A stretch of 64,000 nucleotides of DNA from Paramacrobiotus metropolitanus (lineage: Eukaryota > Tardigrada > Eutardigrada > Parachela > Macrobiotidae): assembly GCF_019649055.1 (NCBI RefSeq), contig NW_026570222.1:2170001-2234000 (forward strand), written 5' to 3'. Positions 1-15,938 of the stretch are shown piece by piece; within the stretch, counting starts at the first letter, position 1; the number at the start of each line of letters is the position of its first letter. A program made the translations under genes and the position numbers. Under the pieces are notes generated by a model. That model made no database searches and was not told the DNA's origin. It worked only from the letters and a program-made list of their open reading frames with translations.

Positions 1-173
1 GCGTGGCCAAAGTATCATTGCTGGACATTGGCCGCGATAGGAGATCATTTTTTGGAACGTTTTTTGGATAGTCAAATTATTTTGCGCTTCGATGTCGCAC
101 TGTATGTTTTTTCGTCGCATAATATGCTGTAATAGTTACAGCCTGAATCGCAACCTTGAACTTCCTCGCTGGT

Positions 174-180
174 TATAAAT
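174..180 (+). promoter_or_regulatory. Possible TATA box of the SAM-domain gene
   Basis: A TATAAAT lies 175 nt upstream of the first ATG of the SAM-domain gene, in otherwise non-coding sequence. If it is used, transcription would start near position 205 and leave a 5' UTR of about 150 nt. Only the motif and its spacing support this. Confidence 0.35.
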
Positions 181-354
181 ACCCACGCGCCGTAGTCCGA
201 CCCATTTTGCTTCTGGCTCGACATTTGGAACTGCAATCTTCCCTCTCGATTCCGATTGTCGTCGCACCGTCATTTATGCGCTTGTATTAAAATAGTAGAG
301 AGTGGGGGGACATTCCATTCGTAACTGGTAGGCGCACAGCTGTTCCGTTTCACC

Positions 355-2673
355 ATGGGCGAACCGACCGCGGATGTCTCAATGGAAGACATCGAAGCGA
401 AACCTAACGTCTTTTCGCCACCTTCTTCTCTGGAAATCATGGGTGTTCTGCCCGCACTGGAAGCACCATTGAAAATACTGGTTCTGACCACTTCCCCCAA
501 TGGGCCACTGTTAATCGAGTCTCTCCAAAGACTACCTGTGAGTGAAGGCACCCAGAGTCCAGTTGGCGAGACGGATACAGATCCTGTACATTCCGCAACT
601 CCTGTTGTTCCCGAAGAATCGATTGTGTGAGTAAACGGCCGTAGCGGATAAGCATTGAAATAGTAACCCTCGCAAATTTCTAATACAGACCGCCTATATC
701 CAATGGGGATGCGACATACGAGATGCCCATTTCTTCGCATGATATCGACCATCCATACTGTGAGTCTCAGTTGTGCACACGGCACAGTAAAAGTATAGTT
801 AATACAACAGCTTAACACTAGTACTAAAATGTCTGTTTTAGCCTTTTACCGAATCAGCATCAAGCATTTAGTTGTAGTGCTTATCCTACAATATTTTTTT
901 GGATGAAACGATCTGTTTGCTAGCTTTTTACCGGTTTCTGCGCATTGTATTGTACACTATGAATGCAAATACCCAGTGCCCACTAATTTCTGTTCTGTGT
1001 AACAGGTGCAAAGCCCATTGAACTGAAGTCTGAAACTGCCGAATCTGAGAAGAACTCCATTCCGGAGGCTCAATCACCAGAAACGGAAAAAAGCTCCTCC
1101 TCCTCTTCCACAGCGCGGCCAGCAAGTGTCAAGACCGAACTGTCGGAATTAATAAAGGAAATCCACAGCAGTGTATTCGAAGAGCACAAAACGCATCCTT
1201 CTCCGGTGTGGGCAAAACGCAAACTGCGAAGCTGTTATGTGGACGACCGAAAAAGTGTTCCCACGTGGTCAGTGTGCAGCAGCTGAGCTAAAAGACTCAC
1301 TGGTTTTGTGTCGGTTTTTAAGACTGATCTTTGTCTTTTTAGCGCTGATTTACTGGATGCGTACGAGATTGATGCTTTTCTCATTCCGGAAATGTCGGTT
1401 CAGGATGTGGCTGCGCTGGTACTAAAGTTGTTTGGTCCGAAGCGGAAATATTTGTCCAAAATATTTGAAGACGAGGTGAGAAAAATTGAGAAATATTTAT
1501 TGTGTGCAGCAGTGTGCACTGCACACAATATGAGCGGTCAGAGTAACTATTGCAAACTATGCAGTAGTTATTCGCTGACCGCTCGGCGCTCATAGCCATT
1601 TTTCTGGTTTCATTGATTTGCATTATTAACTACGCATTATTATTATGCTACGCATTATTAACTACGCATTTTGCATTATTAAGTCATTATTAACTACGCA
1701 TTTAATAATTAAATAATTAGTAAATTTATTGTGTTCTGAAAAGGGGAAAAGTCACAAGCCCCTTTCCGCATACGACAAGATGACATTCGAGCACAACAGC
1801 AAACCCTAAAATAAATACAAACATCATTCCAGTGCTAGAAGTATGCGATTTGTAGACAAGACTAACATAAATGTCGATGAAAAGGAAGCCGAAACAGCAA
1901 GCTTACCATTAAGATAGAAGCGAGGTATTACAGTTTTTCCAAGGGATCATCTCATCTATATTCCGCGGGCAATCGAAGCTCGTACTTTGGTATCGAAAAC
2001 GTTGTATTCTCGTCAGAAAATAGAATAATTTCTTTTTAAGTGTTCTGGCACGGCATACTTATGGCGTTTCGGATAAGAGTTTTTCATAACTTGGAAGAAC
2101 TTGTTGTCATTTTGGACATTGATATTGTAACTGGGCCGTAAACTTGATAATTTTGTGTATTTACCAGACTTTAGTATTTTTTAATGGATATGATATTACG
2201 AGTGCAGTAAAAAATTTATAACCAAAATAGTTTTGCAAAAAAATTGGACATACGTTAATTTTATTATGTCTCTGGTTAAAAGCATTGCCCATAAAAACTG
2301 ATTTACCTTTAAACGAAAAATTTACCCAAAGACAAGCTTTCCTTTCGCATTATAAGATCGGACAGTATTTAAACTTTAGTGGCTTTATAGTAATTTTAAT
2401 AAAGAATTAATCCTAATGATATAAAGGTAGCGTACGTCCATAGATGATACTCCGACCGAGAAGGCTGTACAAGTTGCGAAAGCGGAAGCGAACCTTTCTC
2501 TAACATCGATGGTGCTTTTTTCTTCGCAGCAAATCGACGGAGCCGGGTTGATGCTGCTGAGTTTGAGCGGATATCTTGACCTTTTGAAAATTCCTATTGG
2601 GCCGGCAATCACTTTAGACGGAATTTGTAAACGAGCTCGGGAACTGCGACAGATTTCAGCTCCTGCCGATTGA
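355..2673 (+). CDS. SAM-domain protein, five exons
   Basis: Five exons join in phase: 355-626, 689-759, 1006-1267, 1343-1475 and 2530-2673, giving 293 residues. All junctions are GT-AG. The first ~210 residues are acidic, Ser/Pro/Glu rich and look disordered, with a run of six serines in exon 3. The last ~75 residues form a sterile alpha motif split by a 1.05 kb intron. Exon 4 carries MSVQDVAALVLKLFG and exon 5 carries QIDGAGLMLLSLSGYL, then IPIGPAITLDGICKRAREL. The IDG..LLLL and GPA signatures resemble SAM domains of the L3MBTL/polyhomeotic type. SAM domains usually mediate homo- or hetero-oligomerisation, so a scaffold or chromatin role is possible but only inferred. No other domain is seen. 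The start is the first ATG of the open frame. Confidence 0.75.
1498..1584. repeat. Two adjacent hairpins in intron 4 of the SAM gene
   Basis: Hairpin one has perfect 12-bp arms, 1498-1509 against 1519-1530. Hairpin two has perfect outer 10-bp arms, 1532-1541 against 1575-1584, with further imperfect pairing inside. They abut just after the splice donor at 1476. Nothing identifies their function. Confidence 0.7.
1621..1702. repeat. Tandem repeat, 32-bp period, three copies
   Basis: An 18-bp core, CATTATTAACTACGCATT, recurs without mismatch at 1621, 1653 and 1685, an exact 32-bp period. It lies in intron 4 of the SAM gene. The spacer between cores is degenerate. Confidence 0.85.
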
Positions 2674-4241
2674 CTCAAATTATGTTGTTTTGATTCAGTA
2701 TAGTGTTTGATTCGTATTGTGGTTTCTGTGTGTGCGTGATGTTTTTATTTTAATTTGTAGTTCAGTGAATAGTTCTCAGTATTTTGTTGTGCGCTTTTAC
2801 TTTATAACCGAATTCTCCAGCAGGTTAGTACAAGTCTGTGTTTTAACTTCTGATTTCATTTGAGTTTGCGATGGACGTTCGGAAGTTTTGATTGTCTTTT
2901 TGTGTTTTCATGATGTTCATTTGTAACCGCATGGAATTTAAAAATAGTTATGAGACCAAAAATATTAATGCGAGGTTACAGTGTTGTCGATTTATAAGGC
3001 AGGCCGCACTAAAGCTTTTTATATTTAAGGAAGTATTAGGAGAATGATAGCCGTATTAAGAGAATCGATCTGTTAGTTACAGTCTGCAGATACCGTACAT
3101 GTCATGATCGGCAGCCCAGTGAAACGTGGATAGAAAAAACGGCAAAACAAATTTAAAAAGTGATATCACCAATGAACTCAGCATTGCCCAAAAGGGTCGC
3201 ACATGGGTAGATTTTCAAAAATATCCGGCGCGAGAAAAACACACGGATGCCGGTACCGGTGCGGAATGAGTTCAAGGTGGCCTTGAAAACCTATTACAGA
3301 ATCACAGAGAAAGGTAATGCATTTATTACCACTATATATATTTGACAGAATGATTTGAGTGGAATCTAATTATTGTAATTTATTTATTTATACTGTAATT
3401 TACCTCGTCCAGAAAATAACCCATATTACAAAAGGAATATAAATTTTCTCTGGGGAGCCAGATCTTGGATTTTTGAGAAGAAAATTAGGAAAGTAAAATA
3501 CCTTTAAAGTTTAAACCATCTTTTTTGGCATGTTTTCAGTTTTGAATTTCCTATGAGTAATAAGTAATTCTAACCCTTGGTAAGGTCTAAGAGTTATCAA
3601 TGCACCGATTCCTTGAATTATGATATCAGGGTTGCTGAGTGAACGGAAGTGGCAGAAGATGCTACCATTGTTCAGTGATCAGGAGTTACGATTGGTTCGT
3701 GAAAGAAACCATCACCACTGTGACACTTTAAAGGATTTATGCCATTTATACCGCCATCTATGGGGTCCCATTTTACAGGATATGGGAGCATAAGACCACA
3801 AAGTGCAGAAAGGATTGACCACAAAAATACCAAAGTCGAAGCCGGAGGTTTTCCTTGTAGTAGTTACAGTTACCTACTGCGTGCATATTTTATTATACAG
3901 TACAACGAGTAACCTTTATATTATAAATACAGATTATGAGCCAATTTATGACAACATTTTAAAAAAACCTCCAGTTTTATAACTCGGACTTCCTTGCATT
4001 TCCACCATGACTCTTCCATTCTGTTATTTATAGAAAACATTCCCATTGGCACGTGCCATTGTTAATTAACACACGCCGCGCAATTGCTAAATAAGAACAA
4101 ATAAAATTCTACCGGAATAGTAAGAAGCGCAACCTCACGAATACATAATTCACAACTATCGCTACATACGTTACTAACGAGCAGTGAAGAAATCACAAAA
4201 CTCAAACCGGCATCACCGTAGTTAAATAACATTAAACGGTA
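2674..4241. other. Intergenic region, convergent 3' ends
   Basis: AT-rich sequence between the stop of the SAM gene and the stop of TBCK, which converge here. No frame with protein-like character and no tRNA-like fold was found. It presumably holds both 3' UTRs. Confidence 0.6.
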
Positions 4242-7200
4242 TCAGAAACTAGGAGGCACCGTAACAAAACCCGATGATTTCAGCTGTTCAATCCCTTGGT
4301 GAAGAGTGCAGACATGGGAAAATCCCAACCTTACAAGCTCCGAAGCAAACTACAGAGCATAAAAGTGGATCAGATTTTATTTCTACCGTTGAAACCATTG
4401 ACTGTACACCATACCTTATCATCGACTGTGCTGTACACCATACCTTATCAGCGTTTGTGCATCTTCCATCGAAAACAATCACCAATTTTCCGCGTCTATC
4501 AGAGAGTACTTGACTCTCTGGACTGGGTAAAAGGTCACCATCCGCCCCGAAAGCATTTAGAAAAGGAATGTTAATGCTGAGCGGCAAGGTTCCTTTATTG
4601 TAACTGCGGAAAGCAAAAAATAAATCAACTCTGTTAAATAAAAAAAACGTACTCTACAGTGATCTTTGATCGACAACGTATGCTTTCTTAAAAACGCCTA
4701 ACCTGTATGCACAACTTTACTAATATACCATCATCTGCGCCAAAATCGGAATCACAAAACATAAACTAAGTAAAGCGCGGTAAACTTTCCTGGGGACGAG
4801 ATACAACTGTACGCAAGGCATGCCTTGCAGCCGGTCGTAATCTATTACCTACAAGGTTACGAGATAACGTACTCATCAGAAGAACGGATATCAATGAGAA
4901 GAGGAGCCACGGATGTCTTTCCAGAATCCTTCTCAACACGAGACTGTATCCACTGCAATTCTTCCCACGTAATTCTTGGGCACACTTCCTGCTTACCATT
5001 TTCTAACTCCGCCGATTTCTAGCGATTCAAAAATATATTTTCACTCTCAGGCTTAAAAACAAGCATTCCTTGACTCACATTCAAAGAATCTGTCAAATCA
5101 CAGTCCGGGTAATCTCCATTCCGCATAGCAGAATTAGCGTGCACTCGGTAAGTCGCACTTTTGGGAGTATGGCGAAACATTTCTTTGGCAGTTTTCAAGC
5201 ACTGCTGTATGTTTAAATCTAAAAAATTCAACTGCCCTTGAGCAAAACCGAAGCAGACTAAACTAACTTAGCGCTTCAAAGAATTAGTTTAAATACCTGG
5301 AAAATCCGAAAAGAGTAGTATACATTCGTTAAAGCCAAATCCAAGGAGCTTATCTTTGAGTGAATGTAGTAAAGCCAATCCGATAAACAACGGGAAGGAA
5401 TCGTCGCCCAAAAGTAACTGATCCCAAAGTTGGAATATCTTGTGCAACGGAAAGACATCTACAATTTAAAGAAAGTTAAAACAAATTATCACTACATCAC
5501 CTCGAGGTAGATCCGTATCAAATTGGCTTACGTGTAAACATGGTCAAAAACCAAGGAATGGAATATAACTGTAAGGAAAACGGAAGTGAATTAAAACAAA
5601 ACGTCAGCCTCTCAATTGTACCTTCAGAAGTCAAATACACAAGTTCTACGAAGATACAATGTTACGTGCCTCCGGTAAGAATCCAATGCCAGTAAGATGA
5701 GTGTGAAGAACTGGTTCATGGAATGCCATGAGACGGGAGAAAACCGCTAAGTATTCTAATAACCAAGAACGCTACCAGTATGTTAAAAAATGACTAGCGG
5801 GGCGTAAATCAAAGCCATACCCTGAATGACTGGTGTGTTATCCTTAAGGAAAAATTTGTGGACATACTTCTCAACGAACCGAGAAAGGCACGCATACGCT
5901 AAACCTGAAGCCAGTCAACTTCAATAATGCAAAACCACGATAGGACGCAAGTGCATGAATGACCAAAGTACCGCCAAACCTACCTTCATCACTAAAGTTC
6001 AAGTAAATAAAAGGAGCGCACAAAGAATCCAGACCTTGCCAGTACACAAATTGTGGATGATCCGCAATCCATGCTTTCAGCATGCGCTTTAATTTTGTAT
6101 GCGCTTCCGACGATGCCATTAATAAATTGTACTGGTGACATCTAGGAATATCGACTTCGATCTACAACAAACGTTGCATGCAGCTTAAATTGTTCCAACA
6201 ATCGACTATGATTCCAACCTGGCGATCGGACGAACAAGATGAATCTTTGTCTATCATCCCGTATCGTTCAGCAACATCTCCCTGAAGCCATAATACTTGC
6301 ACATCAGCTTGTGTATATTCATAAGAAAATTCGGATAACGTATAAATATACTCTGATTTCCAGTAATGCCGCCCAAACACGAGCTCGGTACAAAGGCGGG
6401 ATATCCACCAAGCATTCCTTTCGGATTTGTGGAAGTGTAAATGGGTAACATGACAGCAAACGATGAAATAGTATTTGCCGATATAGCTGGAAGACAAAGA
6501 TAACATACGCATTACGAGTGGCCGTCTCGAATACTGCAAGCAGTGCTAAGTACGTAGTCAGCCATACTTGGTAAATAAGGTTGTTTTCCCTTATGGCCAA
6601 CCCCAGCCCTTGGGCTTCGTTTAAGAAATCTCCCATATGTTCCCAAGCATCCTTTCTATAAAACTTTGTCAGGTTACTGCAGAAAAAATGGCGCAATGTC
6701 TGAGTTTTCTTACTCCCGAAGAAGCAAAGGGAAATACATTTCCCGTGGAAACGTATCCAGTTTCTGCAATTATTCAATGTTATTAGCGTGCCACTCTCGA
6801 GACTTATTACAAAAAATTGCGGAGAGTACCTCTTTGAGCGCGACAATGTCCAGAAAAATAAAGTTGCGATCGGGATCGTGCTCCATGTGCAAATCGTTAC
6901 CCATTTGCAAAAATTCTCCCGAACTAACCCTACAAGGAAAAGTAAACCATGTAACCAGATGGTTGTCGCTTAATTGTCGTCCACAAAAGATCAGATTATA
7001 GGCAAAGTAAGAAAAGCGAAGTACTTATTTGAGGACAAGACATGACAAACAAATAGTGCCAACTGTCATACTTGGGTAGTGTCAATATTGGAGGTGGCTC
7101 TCTTGCATAACCCTTAAATTTCATTTCAGACAGCACATCGCCACCAGCAAGCTTCCATAAATTGTATATCTCATCCAAGCTGCGATTTAAAAGCGGATTT

Positions 7201-9455
7201 TCCAAAGCATCTTCTGCAATTTACTGTCATCAAGTTATCAACGCATTTGACTTCGACAAATAAAACAGTGCAATACCTCGGCATTTTTCTAGCTGCGATG
7301 AAACTAGGACGGTTTTACAGCGAAGGCTGACCGGCGGGAAAACACCGAGTAAAGGATCGTAAGCCGTGCACATATGCTTGATTAGACAAGAGAAACCAAT
7401 TAAAAATCAACAATAATCTGCAATTACAAATTTTTCGCTTTACCACAGTCTTTCCATTGCGCTCGGTCGAGGATGGACACGGACACTTTTCAACCGCTTG
7501 AGCCGGCGAAATGCGTTGCGAAGATGAAGGGAGAAGCATAAGCTCTAAAAGACTTTTCAAACTTTCTGGAATATCCTGCGCATACAAAAAGATAACATTT
7601 TACTTTTGTCAAGCATATTTTATTTTTATGAGGCACGGTAACGGTCACCGACACAGCTAGTATATTATTACGAGCTTCTTAACAGTATACGGAAGCGAAA
7701 TTAGTAAAGCATCTAACGAAGCGTCGGACTGTTACATCTCAAGTCGAAACTCGAAAGAATAAGGAAAGGAAAACAAAATCACATCTAACAGAAAACTGCT
7801 CACCAGTCAGCAGAGGACACACCTTTACAATAAACAGCTACAATTACCCGAAATTTTTCCAAATATCCGACTTTGTCTGCGAAACAATTGATCGCGGAAT
7901 CACTACGCTCGCCGGCACTGCACTCCAGAACAAGCTTTATCCAGTCTTTACAAGTCTGACTCGAAAGATCCACAATCTGCAAGAACGGAAACAACTATTA
8001 GACGGTACTGACGTATCATGGTATTCATCGTTTTTTTAAGATTTAAAAGCCTGCGAACAGCTTGGGCGCGTAGTGACGTATTTTCCATAAATTCACACTC
8101 GTGACGATGACAAGTAAAACGTGCATAACTTGTAAAATATCACAAAGCAAAACACCCAATGACCACATGTCGGTCGCCGGCCGAAGAGCTGCCCGTAAGT
8201 CACGCGACGAAGGATGCGGACCCAAAACGAGGACTTCCGGTGCTAGATACTTAACATCGCTGCAAAATACCAGTTTCGGTTAAATAAACAGAAAATACTG
8301 TACATTTCAGGAAGGTGGCCCAGGGAAGTCAGGTCAACCAAACAAAAATCAAAACTGCTAAAACTCAACAACGTCCTCACTGAAAATGAAGCGGCGCCAA
8401 GGATCCATAGTCAGCGACATGGGTTTTGCCGAAGTCGACTATTTTATAACAACCCGAAATTTCGTCAAAGGTAATCAATTCAGGAGCGAGACAGCCGTGC
8501 ACAAAGCCAAACTGATTAATGTATGCCAAACCGGAGCACACATCCAGCATCATATCGAACAGTTTTTCGGGTGCACCGCTATAAAATACAGCAAGACATA
8601 CAAGTGCAATATAACTCGGATGGACGGATAAGGAAAAACCAGTCGAAATTAAACCTAACTGACAGTGTAACATGAGAAGAAAACATACACATGAAAAATG
8701 TTCCCAACTGCAACCAAAATATGCCTTAATTAAAAAAATAATCTCAACACCCGATTCAAAAACGGTCGGAAGATAAAAGCGTCAGAATAATGTTGAGCTC
8801 TCATAGCAATTCAAACTGAACGCAACTTCAGCGGTTCAGCTATATCTCCGTCAGTACTATGCAACACTGCCGCCTCACCAAAGTTTTAAACAAAACGGCG
8901 AAAACTGAGAAGAGCATACATATCTGTACTCTATACCTTCTGATTGTCGAAATTAAGTCCCAATCTGTTAAGTTTCTTCTATAGTGCTCCGACACGATCA
9001 GCATTCTGTCTGTACAAAAGATAATCAGAACAAATTTTAAGAATGCACCCTCTCCGCCACAAAATCATGAAAAAACTAAAATTAATATTTAGTGACGTTT
9101 AGTCAACATTATCATCTTATGATTCTTATCCCTTACGGGGCTTACCATGCCTCGCTTTAACAATGTCGATGTACGCGCACAGATTGCGTTGTCGCAATGG
9201 CAGAAGGGCTCGAAATTTCCCCAGAACGTTCTGCAAACAGACATTTTTAACGCACTTGGAGCACTGATAACATTCTGCACAGGAAAACAACTAAATGCAA
9301 GAGAAATTCCAGAGATCAAATGCTCAGCTGCAGTATACCGATGTGGCCCAAGCAGAACTCCTTCCGCCGTCTGAATCGGATGCATCATGACCAACGTCAT
9401 CGTGCGTAAATCCCGAAAAGAAGTTGCTAACAGCAATATTGCCTTCTTCATGCAT
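4242..9455 (-). CDS. TBCK: TBCK: pseudokinase-TBC-rhodanese protein
   Basis: Many short exons on the minus strand match TBCK along its whole length. Checked in-phase exons include 9339-9455, 9146-9230, 8937-9009, 8381-8578, 8130-8259, 7848-7976, 7444-7575, 7277-7376, 7072-7210, 6830-6929 and the last exon 4242-4349. The N-terminal kinase-like domain has [13 protein letters not shown] where active kinases have HRD, so it is a pseudokinase, though a DFG (KIVDFGKTH) remains. The TBC domain keeps both Rab-GAP fingers: [11 protein letters not shown] (IxxDxxR) and [13 protein letters not shown] (YxQ). It continues through [11 protein letters not shown] and [13 protein letters not shown]. The C-terminal rhodanese part has SINIPF and ends GFVTVPPSF. 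In vertebrates TBCK belongs to the FERRY complex and affects mTOR signalling and endosomal mRNA transport. The start at 9455 sits in a GCC-ATG context and the downstream exons follow in phase. It is divergent from NOP2. Confidence 0.95.
4402..4450 (-). repeat. 20-bp direct duplication carrying a splice donor
   Basis: Two identical 20-bp copies, 4402-4421 and 4431-4450, lie at the end of the penultimate TBCK exon. Each contains the same minus-strand GATAAG|GTATGG donor. Only the donor next to 4444 joins the last exon in frame. Using the other adds 29 nt and shifts the frame. Confidence 0.85.
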
Positions 9456-10726
9456 GGCAAAATTCTGCTCAGGAAAATTTCAAAACCTTCGGAACAAAAC
9501 CAATACTCCTACTTTGTGGGAAACCAGTGTTAAGAAAAAAATTAAAAAACTAATCACATGTGAGCATTAAGCAGTACCAAGGCAGATCTCAATACAGGCA
9601 ACCCCACTGAGGGCGGGATTTGCAATGACGAAAGCGCTAGAGTAGCCCAAAATTGCCGAAGAACACCGTAAAAGCCAGAGTTTTTTAAGCTTTTCAAAGC
9701 GTATTTGTGTTTCTTTAGTCGTTTTCACTCTTTTATTGCAGTTGGGATTTTATTTCTAATATAAAATAAGCAATAGGAAGAGGTAACATGATTGAGTACT
9801 GTGCGGCGAGCTGCAAAGCGGCTGTTCGCAACTTGGTTTCTACCGGTATATGGCAAAATTATTACTGCACGAGTTGGTTTTGTTGATTTATTCCAATGAA
9901 ACTTTTCAAAATCTAAGAACAAAATGAAGCAGATACTGAACTGAACAATGTGCAAAATTAAAGAACTAATTGGGACTAATTTAATGGAGAATACCGAGAT
10001 ATAATCACGCATCGCCGGCATCGGTGATTTAATATGAACACTTGCACACAGTACCGCACACTGCATTCGTATGGGGAAATTATTAAAAAATAGTGGGAAA
10101 TTGATTTTAAATCATGCACGTTACACATTTAAAGGTTTTTTTATTCATAAAAATAGAAGAAGTTAATACGCATATTTTGCAGTTCGAATCCCATTCAACA
10201 GAAACAGAAAAAGGGGAGCAAATCGATTTTCCCCAGCATTTTACTATAGCCGCGCTAATATGCGAGCTACTCTAGTGATGACGTAACGAGTCAGTGGTAT
10301 TGCCTGTATTGAGACCTGCCCTGGCAGTACTGTAATAAGTTTGCTTGAAATTACCGAGCAGCTGGCAAGACAACTGAGCGATTCCTGGGTGACTGCTATA
10401 GCGACTACCAAATCACGTATGACCCTCTAGAGAAAGCGGCCACCAAAACCAAGGGGTTCCCATAGCCGGAAAACACTCGAAAGTCATAACCCATAAGTGG
10501 CAAATGTCATTTGAAATTGCTAATTATTTGTATCTTCTCTAGTTCCGGTTTTCGTGGTTCAAAAGTTTTGGAATATTTTTTGCTCCCTTAAAAATTAAAA
10601 ACCAGTTTTTAAAAGTATTTTTTCTTCAACCTTTTGTTGAGTGACTTTGCTGGGAGAAGTGGCTGGCTGCGATAAGCCGTGCTTTGTTTGCTAGCAAGTA
10701 GCTGCAAGTTATCTACGTAAGCGGCA
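9456..10726. other. Divergent TBCK/NOP2 intergenic region
   Basis: The two genes are transcribed away from each other from this 1.27 kb segment, so both promoters should lie here. Most of the space is taken by the inverted-repeat element at 9572-10332. No coding frame in it looks genuine. Confidence 0.6.
9572..10332. mobile_element. MITE-like element with long imperfect terminal inverted repeats
   Basis: The segment 9572-9646 is matched in inverted orientation by 10266-10332. Shared blocks include TCTCAATACAGGCAA, CCACTGA and CTAGAGTAGC, and both ends begin CAGTAC. The ~760-bp unit has no transposase frame, so it looks like a non-autonomous DNA element. A target-site duplication is not clear: the flanks are TTAAG on the left and TAATAAG on the right. 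Divergence between the arms suggests age. Confidence 0.6.
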
Positions 10727-14094
<3,368 letters not shown>

Positions 14095-14143
14095 ATTTAA
14101 AAACGACATAGTCCGGAGTTTTGTTATAACATATACAACACGG

Positions 14144-14149
14144 AATAAA
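14144..14149 (+). terminator. Polyadenylation signal of NOP2
   Basis: AATAAA 50 nt after the NOP2 stop codon, the canonical hexamer at a plausible distance. It leaves about 200 nt before the dyskerin stop on the other strand. Confidence 0.6.
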
Positions 14150-14355
14150 AAACCTGTTGCTGCTTGTGTGCACTGGCATGGATGTTTTGACGTAATTATT
14201 TCCGCATAGTAACTTTTTGTTGTACCAATTTTGGAACTGTTGCTTTTTTCCTTATACCCACAGAAAACAAATTTACATGAGCAGAAAAAAATGAAATACG
14301 CATATTTATGAATAACAAAATTATTTTATCCACAAGGGTGGAAACAATTCGGAAT

Positions 14356-15938
14356 TTACAGTAACAAAATAGGACCACTAAAACTACTCAACTTCTTCCG
14401 TGGGCTCTGATTTCGATTTTTCTTCTTCTTTTTCTTCTCTTGTGGATGTTCAGCACCACCTTCGGGATCGACTTTCTCTGCCGAGACACTCTGCCAGGCC
14501 GCGTTGTAGTCGGGAATGTCTATTTTCTCCTCCTTGACTTTCGCTCCATCTTCAGCTTTCAATGGATTATACTGATAATCCACGTACATTTTCTGCCAAT
14601 CAGTCGGTGTCTTCTCATTAGGTTTTCCGTGCTTATCCAAGATGCCACTCTTAATCATTAGTTTCTTTTTTGCCGCCACTGGGCCAAGACCCCATTTCCT
14701 CGGATAGGTATCGCGATCCATAATGACGCGCTTAATTTTAGCCACTACACCATGATCGCAGGTGGCCATGACAGCGGTGGTCATCAGTGCCACAGCCAAG
14801 GCAACCGCTTCACCCTTGGTGGTGATGACCACTATCTCCTGGTTCATTTCGATCCCGTCGTCAAACCGCAGCACGCCAGGCAAGAGAATCTTCGCGCCGT
14901 AGCATACGGCATTTACCGCACTATCCTTCATGATGATTCTCTTATGGGATTTCAGTAAGGCTTCCAGCGGCTGAATAACCCGTCGGAGGTACGATTCATC
15001 CTGCATGTGGTCATACATCCACTGCGCATCCATAACATCGTGCATGGTGACCAGATTGGCCTTCTCATTCTGAATACCCGATCGCACGCGGCGCAGTTCT
15101 TCCATGTGGCCGCCGACGCCTAAATACAATCCAAGATGGACGCATAGTGTCCGGACATAGGTTCCCGCTTCGCAGCTAACCCAGAATACTGCCAAGCTCT
15201 TCTCTTTATCGAATTCCAACAGTTTGCTCTCGTAGATGGTGCGAATGCGCAGCTGCCGTTTGACAGCGGCAACAAGTGGAGGACGCTGAAACAAGGCTCC
15301 GGTCAGATTCTCAATGGCCTGCAGTAATTTCTTTTCATCCTCCACGGGACTGTGGAATTTAGCGATGCCTACGTACTCTTTTCCGGCACTCTGCTGGCTT
15401 TTCACCAGACGGGTGGCGCGCTCCACGCAGACGATCAGACAACCCGTTACTTTGGGATCCAACGTACCGGAGTGGCCTGTTTTCTCCACGCGCAGAATAC
15501 GCTTAATCCAGGCTGCCACTTCGTGGCTGGAGGGATTGGATGGTTTATCCAGATTGATGAAACCGCTCCGCACGTACTCCTTAATATCCCGCTGCTGGGG
15601 AGAGCAGCCGTGGGGCAGCGGCGTGTAGTGATTGGTCCGCACGTTCATTTTGTCGAAGTTTTTCAGTAGAAGAGGCCATTTTGCCGCACGATATACAGCG
15701 GGCTCCTCTGAAGGTTGGATGAAAACCTGTGGAAAAAAATGATAATATGAAGAAAATATCAAAAGCTGCTGCAACAAAAATTTTCGACAATAAAGGCGCG
15801 AGCCATATCCCAGTTAAGGAAATTACCGGTACAACGGAAAATGGGGAACCCAGCACGAGTGCTCACCTGCTCGTTCGCGGGAACTTCAGCTTCCTGTCGG
15901 TGTTTCTTGGATTTTTTCTTTTCCGACGTTTCCATCAT
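14356..15938 (-). CDS. DKC1: Dyskerin, H/ACA pseudouridine synthase
   Basis: Two exons, 15867-15938 and 14356-15726, give 480 residues. Exon 1 encodes a lysine-rich leader, [20 protein letters not shown]. The track-length frame beginning within the intron is not the true start. The protein is near full-length dyskerin (Cbf5/NOP60B), the catalytic subunit of box H/ACA snoRNPs and telomerase. It has the DKCLD segment [15 protein letters not shown], the TruB catalytic loop [14 protein letters not shown] with the catalytic Asp, and [31 protein letters not shown] and a PUA domain around [18 protein letters not shown] follow. The C-terminus has a long lysine run, typical of the nucleolar localisation tail. 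It diverges from AAMP across 531 bp that should hold both promoters. Confidence 0.98.

Noticed and set aside
270-818. 182-codon minus-strand frame over the first SAM-gene exons
   Set aside because: It is antisense to phase-matched exons, has no domain and no splice partners.
6319-6846. 175-codon minus-strand frame in TBCK
   Set aside because: It reads through introns; the true TBCK exons in this span switch frames at GT-AG borders.
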